Shown piece by piece: positions 7,368 to 12,412 of a stretch of 12,412 nt of DNA. A program made the position numbers and the translations under genes. Origin of the DNA: Phoronis ovalis (taxonomy: Eukaryota; Phoronida; Phoronidae); assembly GCA_028565635.1 (NCBI GenBank), contig JAOXYB010045326.1, positions 1-12,412 on the forward strand, read 5' to 3'. Every line of letters begins with the position of its first letter. Position 1 is the stretch's first letter. The notes beneath the pieces are model-generated. The model ran no database searches and was not told where the DNA came from. It was given only the letters and a program-made list of their open reading frames with translations.

Positions 7368-7425
7368 CTTTTGTAAAAACCAACAGGGACAGCACAAAAG
7401 CTGTTGACCAGCAAAACGTCTTCAT
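7368..7425 (-). CDS. Small secreted peptide, exon 1 (signal peptide)
   Basis: ATG at 7423-7425 begins MKTFCWSTAFVLSLLVFTK, a textbook signal peptide: a short basic start, a hydrophobic core (FVLSLLVF) and a TKA cleavage-like end formed with the Ala split over the next exon. The donor is AAAG followed by GTAATT, in phase 1. Joining to 6740-6825 over a 542-nt intron gives 47 residues, 20 leader and 27 mature. An in-frame ATG nine bases upstream (7432-7434, MFRMKT) could also start it; still earlier in-frame ATGs are possible, but the TATA position argues for a start near 7425-7434. The WxxW exons further left have phase-compatible acceptors, so this leader could in principle splice to them, but over at least 4 kb. 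Confidence 0.55.
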
Positions 7426-7508
7426 CCTAAACATGTAGTTTGACGACGGGACTTCTATCTTGTTGAGTGTCTCAAGATAATGAATAAAATCGTTTGTACA
7501 TGTATCAC

Positions 7509-7516
7509 TATATATA
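7509..7516 (-). promoter_or_regulatory. TATA box for the gene at 6740-7425
   Basis: TATATATA on the - strand, 84-91 nt upstream of ATG 7425. Transcription would be expected to start near 7480, giving a 5' UTR of about 55 nt. The surrounding DNA is less AT-rich (CACGTG at 7530-7535, CGCG nearby), so the box stands out. Confidence 0.4.
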
Positions 7517-7559
7517 CGACAAAGTGAACACGTGTTTACGCGTTTCACAACGAAGCACC

Positions 7560-8134
7560 GCTCTGAGGTGCAAACAGGTATGTTGTGGTACAGAAAAGAA
7601 ACTTCAATGGGTTGTTTTCATTCATCTGGGTCATCTTCCTGCAGTAAATAATTAGGAGGCTCACTAACTGTTGATGTATATGCGCATCTCGTGTCATGTA
7701 AAGAACCTTTCAATTTATCGGGGTTCAATTTACATATCAATACGCTTTCAAATAGAACTGTGCATGTAGTTTAAATCTCAACAACTATTTTATTGTCTGT
7801 CAATAAATACTTGGCCGTGTTTTTTTATTCAATTTTGTGTACGGTTCAAAACATGTTTAACGAAAAAAATATATTCTATTGACAATTTTCTGCGATATAT
7901 CTGTTTTCACTATGATAAAAATTGTAATCTTTAGAGAAAAATTGAAACAGATATAAAGCTTACATAGATAACTATCGCAAAATAATTTTCAGCTTTATCA
8001 AACTTTTATGCTTAGAGAAAAAATTAAATTGTTTTTACTGGAAGTAAAGAGAAGAAATTACATCCTCCAAACGCAGGAGATTCTCTCTTCGTATACATTC
8101 TCAGAGGAACGCATGTGAGCATACTCCCTTGGCA
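7560..8134. other. No gene recognised
   Basis: Upstream side of the small secreted peptide gene on the - strand. AT-rich, with many stops in all frames and no convincing exon or repeat unit by eye. Confidence 0.4.
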
Positions 8135-8990
8135 TTACAAAGATGGAGAAATTACTAATTTGTGCAAATTAATTTTAGGACCACACATGTTCAGAATTTT
8201 TACACCTTCTAATGCTGTTGCTACCAGAAGCATTTGTCTCCACTTGTTTTTGAGTGGTTTGGTTAACCCGTGCGGCTGGTTAGTAGAACCGTAATACTGC
8301 ATGATGCTGAATATCTACTGTCCACATATAAAAGAAACTCCCAACAATTCCCTACAGGTATATGTTGAAAAATTTTCACATATTTGTAAGCCTTTAACAA
8401 AGACGTAGGATATATTTGCCAAAATAAAATATCCAGCGTAAACCATTGTAAAAGAACATCTTCAACAAATTTTATATGCTAATTCACTGTTGAAGACTAA
8501 GATTGCCAAAACATGCGACAAAGGTTGCTTGGTTTATGGCTGATAAAACTAACTCAACAGTTTCTCTTTCCTTTCTGGCTGGGACAGGTTGGTAACTGTT
8601 CCTTGAAAATGGGTGCCACTTGGCTGAACGAAAACGTAACTTCTGAATGCTGCTTTGTTTACTGAAAATTGATGGGAATATTTATGTAATAAGTGAAAAA
8701 ATGATTTTCTGCTTGTGATTTCTGAAATTACCACCAAGTGGTCTTAATTTATGTTACGCTTTGCATAATTCTATATATGCCTCCAAGTAAAGACTGAAGA
8801 AAAGCAAAGAGAGTGATGAAAGCCAATATTATCCGAGTCAATCTCGAAGATGTTAATGTACCATTATGGTGATAAACATATATTCATACTACCTAATGGT
8901 GCTTTAAGTGGGCCATTTACCATTATCTGAACTCCAGATTTCATCATTGTTATAGCAGTACTTCCTGGATCCGGTTATAAGGTTTTACTT
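8135..8990 (-). other. Unassigned open frames, possibly exons of an unknown gene or a decayed element
   Basis: Three - strand stretches look more protein-like than their surroundings. At 8135-8302 a 55-codon frame reads MQYYGSTNQPHGLTKPLKNK, WRQMLLVATALEGVKILNM. At 8549-8737 a frame includes SVNKAAFRSYVFVQPSGTHF. At about 8893-8967 a frame reads DPGSTAITMMKSGVQIM, VNGPLKAPLG and meets a donor-like GTAGTA. A strong acceptor (TTGCTTTTCTTCAG) ends at about 8795. The phases of these pieces do not fit together, and a + strand frame overlaps the third (GDKHIFILPNGALSGPF). I recognise no family and give no gene model. Confidence 0.2.
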
Positions 8991-9773
8991 TAACTTTTAC
9001 AGAAATTATTTTAAAATTATTAAATTTTGAAACGTAAAAGGTTAACTTTACACGATCTGTTATCTGATTTATTTAGCCACATGTACAAGTTTTAGCTTTG
9101 AAAGTGTGAAGGCTTATATTCCCTAGGTTTCTGCAGATAATGCTCCAGAAACATTATCCGATGAATTCAAGTTCATGAACTTTCAGCATGAATCTATGTT
9201 CAGTAATTGCTGTTACAAGTAGTTCTCTGAAATATGTTTGACTAAAAATTAGTTAGAAAGAGAAGTTTCCTGCTAAATCTTAGGTCCGGATCTTAGGATT
9301 CAACCCCTGGGATTCAATGTACTTCTGTTGGCGTTGTTTTAATTATGCAAGTTGACTAAAAAAACCTATTGATGTACTAGATCTAGTAGCGCGCAATGAC
9401 GACACATTCGTATAAAAACTAAAACAGAAACACAATCAAATCATAACTATTGGGCAAAATGTATGTAAATTTCAAAACACTTATTAGGTAGTAAGTATGA
9501 ATAGTAGCAACGTGAGGTAGTCACTAGCTCCGCTAATTTTTTGAGCGTTAGTTACTTTTAAGTGTTACGTACCACTATAATAATTAGACTGCTTCACGTG
9601 TTACATTCCATGTACAATAATTAAAACTAAAACTGTTATTGCGACATACAATTTCGAGAACAAACAAAACCGTCTGTCGGAAGTAATCTTTCCAGTATGC
9701 AGCACAATATGATGTACGTGCCCTCTCGGGAACAAACATGGACGCCAGTCGGCCATATTGAAATTTGTAATCT
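8991..9773. other. No gene recognised
   Basis: AT-rich; no exon was recognised. Near 9735-9760 the - strand reads CAATATGGCCGACTGG, a YY1-like word that also begins an open frame at 9601-9873 (MADWRPCLFPRG) with no further protein pattern. A 13-bp word, AATGACGACACAT, occurs at 9395-9407 and again at 10418-10430, on either side of the tandem repeat. Confidence 0.35.
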
Positions 9774-10300
9774 GGGTAAACGATTTCCCATACCTGTATT
9801 TTCTTTGCATCAAATTAGAAACTGATCGGATTAAAACTGAAGTAGTTATTGCAAGACAAAGAAAGTTTTGCACACAATGAAAAATGTCGAAGATTTGGAT
9901 CGGTATTCCATCCCCTATTCAAGGTCAATGAATTTACCACACCTGTACTTTGACCTGCATTTTCCCTGGAGCGAATCCGAAGCTAATCGGATAAAAACTC
10001 AAAAAGGTATTGCAAAACAAAGAAAGTTTTGTGCACAACGAAAAATGTCGTAGATTCAGATCGGCATTCAAACCCCCTTTTCAGGTCATTCTAAAACGTC
10101 ACCCATAGCCTATTACGCCCACAAGCATATAACCTTCAACCGCTTCAAGTTTCCACCGGCCTTCGGATCATCCAGTCAACATCCAGATCTTGCAGCTTTT
10201 CTCAAAACTGACGCAAAGTGATATGCCCTGTATCAAGCTGATAGGGGCACTATTATCGCGAGGCAAAGAAAGTGTCATGGACGCGCAACAACGAGGCATA
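9774..10300. repeat. Degenerate tandem repeat, unit about 160 bp, two clear copies plus a diverged third
   Basis: The block around 9824-9922 (ATCGGATTAAAACTG...CAAAGAAAGTTTTG...AAAAATGTCG) recurs at 9985-10084 with an offset of 161 bp. Upstream, ACCTGTATTTTCTTTGCAT at 9792 matches ACCTGTACTTTGACCTGCAT at 9941, with a gap of about 12 nt between the two matched segments. A third, worse copy follows, with GGCAAAGAAAGT at about 10262 and CGCAACAACGAG after it. The open frame at 9868-10053 on the + strand runs across the unit border and is not a gene. This is likely satellite-like or the core of an interspersed repeat. Confidence 0.6.
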
Positions 10301-11543
10301 GCCTATGACTATATGCCCAGCCAGTTGATGGGCATGAAAATAATTGATAATTGAAGATACATTGTGTATTTCGCATGTTCAAAACAAATTATACATCTAC
10401 CATCTTCTAACAAGAATAATGACGACACATACACATTTGTATGTATATACTGACAATAGTTTTAAGTAATATTCCTGGAAAAATATATCTCCAAAACAAA
10501 GTATGTGGCATGTTCTCAAGGTCAACAAAAAATTATAAGATATAGTCTGATCCTTCCACTATTTATTTAATACATAATACATGTATTTTACTTTATTTTA
10601 TGTAGAAAAGATGATACAATGAACCATAATAACAATGGTATTACTACAAATAAGAAAGAGGAAGCTTAACACTAACAAAAATAAAAATATACTTAAATAA
10701 GTAATGATCTCCTGATAATGTTAGTAAATGCGTTATCGTTTTTAATGAAGCAAATGTTCATTTATATCTATTCAACTTAATTCATGAACACCTTTTACTC
10801 AGCAGTGGCCATTAACACATATGAAAATAATAACCAGTCAAAGGTTATGAAAACTAATACCAATCGAATTGTAAGCAAAAATACACAAATGTAAATGCAT
10901 TCAAATACCACACTGGTGAGAATACCAGAAGGCAATCCTAAAATTTCGTTCTGCTTTTACATTTATTACAAATGGCAATGTAGCACCAATCATTGCCTTT
11001 ATTATAAAATGTCAGTAAACATAAGTAAACTCGTCTTGAAGCTGTTCAATGAAACATTCTAAGTGATAGGACATTGGCCAATGAAGTTTCCAAATTATTT
11101 TTAATGATGTCGGGTTTCTCTATGATAATATTGAATGGAACAGACGTAAGACAAGGTTATTTATTAGATAATAAACACATTTATTTTATGTAAAATGTAG
11201 ATGTATCAGTTCACTTGGGAATTAGAACCTTTTAAATAATATCTATACTTTACAGAGAGTTAATGAATGAATACGATAGTGAAAAATGAAGCAAACATGA
11301 AATATATTTTTTTCAGTGTTTGTGATATCTTATACAACAGATGCGACAAAAGTATATCACACTTAAATGTCAATGAATATTACACAATACAAAAATATCA
11401 CATACATTCTTGAATTACTGTACATAAGCTGTAGTTTAGATTACTTGGGTGAACAGCAGAAAGCACTTGTCCATTCAACAAAGAATATAGCCACAAGTAT
11501 TGTAGCAGATGTATCTTCTGGGTATTTTCAAATTGACTTATCA
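10301..11543 (-). other. Probable 3' UTR of the CP2-family gene and intergenic DNA
   Basis: The stretch directly downstream (leftwards) of the stop at 11544. On the - strand the first AATAAA signals are at 11180-11185 and 11160-11165, about 360-380 nt past the stop; more lie further left. Very AT-rich; no exon was recognised. Confidence 0.4.
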
Positions 11544-11587
11544 TTACTCCACCAGTTTCAAAACCAACCGAACCGTGTCATTCTCAC
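11544..11587 (-). CDS. TFCP2: CP2/LSF-family transcription factor, last coding exon
   Basis: The acceptor TTTTATTTTGTTATAG ends at 11588. Two bases (GT) join the T left by the exon at 11810-12004 to make TGT (Cys), then ENDTVRLVLKLVE and TAA at 11544-11546. Vertebrate TFCP2 and UBP1 end in a similar short stretch, with an acidic/Asn turn followed by an aliphatic strand and Lys. It completes the C-terminal ubiquitin-like oligomerisation domain. The open frame on the + strand at 11367-11633 is a shadow. Protostomes usually have one member of this subfamily, so the symbol stands for TFCP2/UBP1/TFCP2L1 together. Confidence 0.75.
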
Positions 11588-11809
11588 CTATAACAAAATA
11601 AAATATTTGAACATTTGTGTCTTGGCAAAATGATTATACAGAAGTAAGTTTTTCAGTTGTATTTTCAAAGGTATCAGGAAGCAACTGCAATACGAAATAC
11701 AATTAATTGTTAAACTTTGTTGGTTGTCATTTTATCAGTTTTCTTACTTCTACATTTCACTTTTAAAATATTAACTTTTACAAAAATTTTAATAAATGCC
11801 TGTACTCAC

Positions 11810-12004
11810 ATTGTAAAACTTCAATGGCAAAACGGCTCTCATCTTTGAAATTCTGAACCACTTCATCAGTAACTAGAATGTGAATGCCATTCGGACCGAG
11901 GATAAACAGATCTTTTATTCGTGTAGCAGGACAGCTAAATAATTGTGCTAGACGATGGACAACTTCTTGATGTGTCAACATGTCCAAGAACATGGCATGG
12001 TATA
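11810..12004 (-). CDS. TFCP2: CP2/LSF-family transcription factor, penultimate coding exon (oligomerisation domain)
   Basis: The acceptor TCCTATTTCAG ends at 12005; the donor is GTGAGT after 11810. After two bases of a split codon it reads YHAMFLDMLTHQEVVHRLAQ, LFSCPATRIKDLFILGPN and GIHILVTDEVVQNFKDESRF. This matches the C-terminal domain of TFCP2/UBP1, where YHAIYLEE, GPTGIHILVS and MVQNFQDE are hallmark strings. CP2 proteins are DNA-binding transcription factors (grainyhead superfamily) that act as dimers and tetramers in the nucleus; this domain mediates self-association. The DNA-binding exons lie beyond the right edge. The reading frame is intact and the splice phases (1 in, 1 out) agree with the last exon, 222 nt away. 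Confidence 0.88.
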
Positions 12005-12412
12005 CTGAAATAGGACAAAGCATTTTCATCAGACAAAAGCAACCACAAAGTTTTGAAATATGAAAATTTATTGCTTTTTGTGATAGATCTAGAAATCATA
12101 CCAATAAGTAACAGCAGGCATCACAGGGCCTCCACCATCTTGCAAAATGTATGTAATCGTACATTAGCCACACACACACAATTTTTCTCATGAGAACACA
12201 ATCACTGGTAGGTAACACGTGACCAGTGGAATGCGTAACCAGAACTTTTGGGGCGGCCATTTTGTTCTCGCTTCCATACAAAAAACTGTCCGTATCTCCA
12301 AATATATGGATAAACTGGGAACTATTTTGGAGAGAAAACATAGCTAACAACGCAGTCCTTCAAAACGCATTCTTGTACTTATCAAATAATATGTCTCCTT
12401 TGAGAAATCAGC
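12005..12412 (-). other. Intron of the CP2-family gene (partial)
   Basis: Intron upstream of the exon at 11810-12004; no further exon of the family was recognised. It holds a (CA)n run at about 12170-12180, a CACGTG E-box at about 12217 and two YY1-like words on the - strand (AAAATGGCCGCC near 12260, AAGATGGTGGAGG near 12140). An 84-codon open frame (12096-12350) runs through these but has no protein pattern or domain. A small promoter-like island or an old repeat copy would explain the local G+C rise. Confidence 0.35.

Noticed and set aside
2729-7425. Signal peptide exon 7368-7425 spliced directly to the WxxW exon at 2729-2901
   Set aside because: Phases fit and the junction looks good, but it skips the first WxxW N-half exon and spans over 4 kb; the terminal exon at 6740-6825 is much nearer and clean. 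Kept only as a splice option.
9868-10053. 61-codon + strand open frame
   Set aside because: It runs across the border of two tandem repeat units; the repeated DNA explains its length.
11367-11633. 88-codon + strand open frame
   Set aside because: It overlaps the last coding exon of the CP2-family gene on the opposite strand and shows no domain pattern.
12096-12350. 84-codon - strand open frame considered as an upstream CP2 exon
   Set aside because: No resemblance to the CP2 region that precedes the oligomerisation domain, and no suitable donor phase.
1-12412. CRISPR array, tRNA, rRNA, prokaryotic operon or riboswitch
   Set aside because: No regularly spaced repeats, no recognisable RNA gene, and the coding signals are spliced eukaryotic exons.

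Overview
The window is animal nuclear DNA, AT-rich, with short exons bounded by GT-AG introns and long non-coding stretches. No tRNA, rRNA, CRISPR array or bacterial-style operon was seen. Likely a mollusc or another lophotrochozoan: this is inferred from a CP2-family transcription factor, small secreted WxxW-type exons, a LINE ending in an AATAAA + CAAT-repeat tail, and frequent ATGTACATGTAC-like words. The species cannot be fixed from sequence alone.

Layout. (1) 1-1097, + strand: the 3' end of a gene with one clear terminal exon (956-1097), perhaps CEP70-like. (2) About 1480-3550, - strand: a multi-exon secreted-type gene with two Mucin2/CILP-style WxxW domains. Each domain is split into an N-half and a C-half exon (3264-3356 + 2729-2901; 2414-2499 + 1977-2180). 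Splice sites survive, but three of the four exons carry frame breaks or a stop, so I call it a pseudogene. The two C-half exons are broken at the same homologous codon. (3) 3666-4266, - strand: a predicted two-exon gene for a 58-residue secreted peptide with an acidic tail. (4) 4772-5256, - strand: 3' end of a non-LTR retrotransposon, next to a 307-bp foldback element with 50-bp inverted arms (5262-5568). (5) 6740-7425, - strand: a second predicted two-exon gene, for a 47-residue secreted peptide with a very clear signal peptide. (6) 7560-9770: mostly non-coding with a few unassigned open frames. (7) 9774-10300: a degenerate tandem repeat of about 160 bp. (8) 11544-12412, - strand: the last two exons and part of an intron of a TFCP2/UBP1 (CP2/LSF) transcription factor.

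The most interesting part is the - strand group between about 1.5 and 7.5 kb. The two small peptide genes share one plan: a TATA box about 85 nt before the ATG, a first exon coding a leader and ending in phase 1 on a G, a 400-550 nt intron, and a short terminal exon. The WxxW locus also uses phase-1 junctions. Neither small peptide was recognised as a known family. All gene models are read by eye from splice consensus, phase and residue pattern, without transcript or database support.
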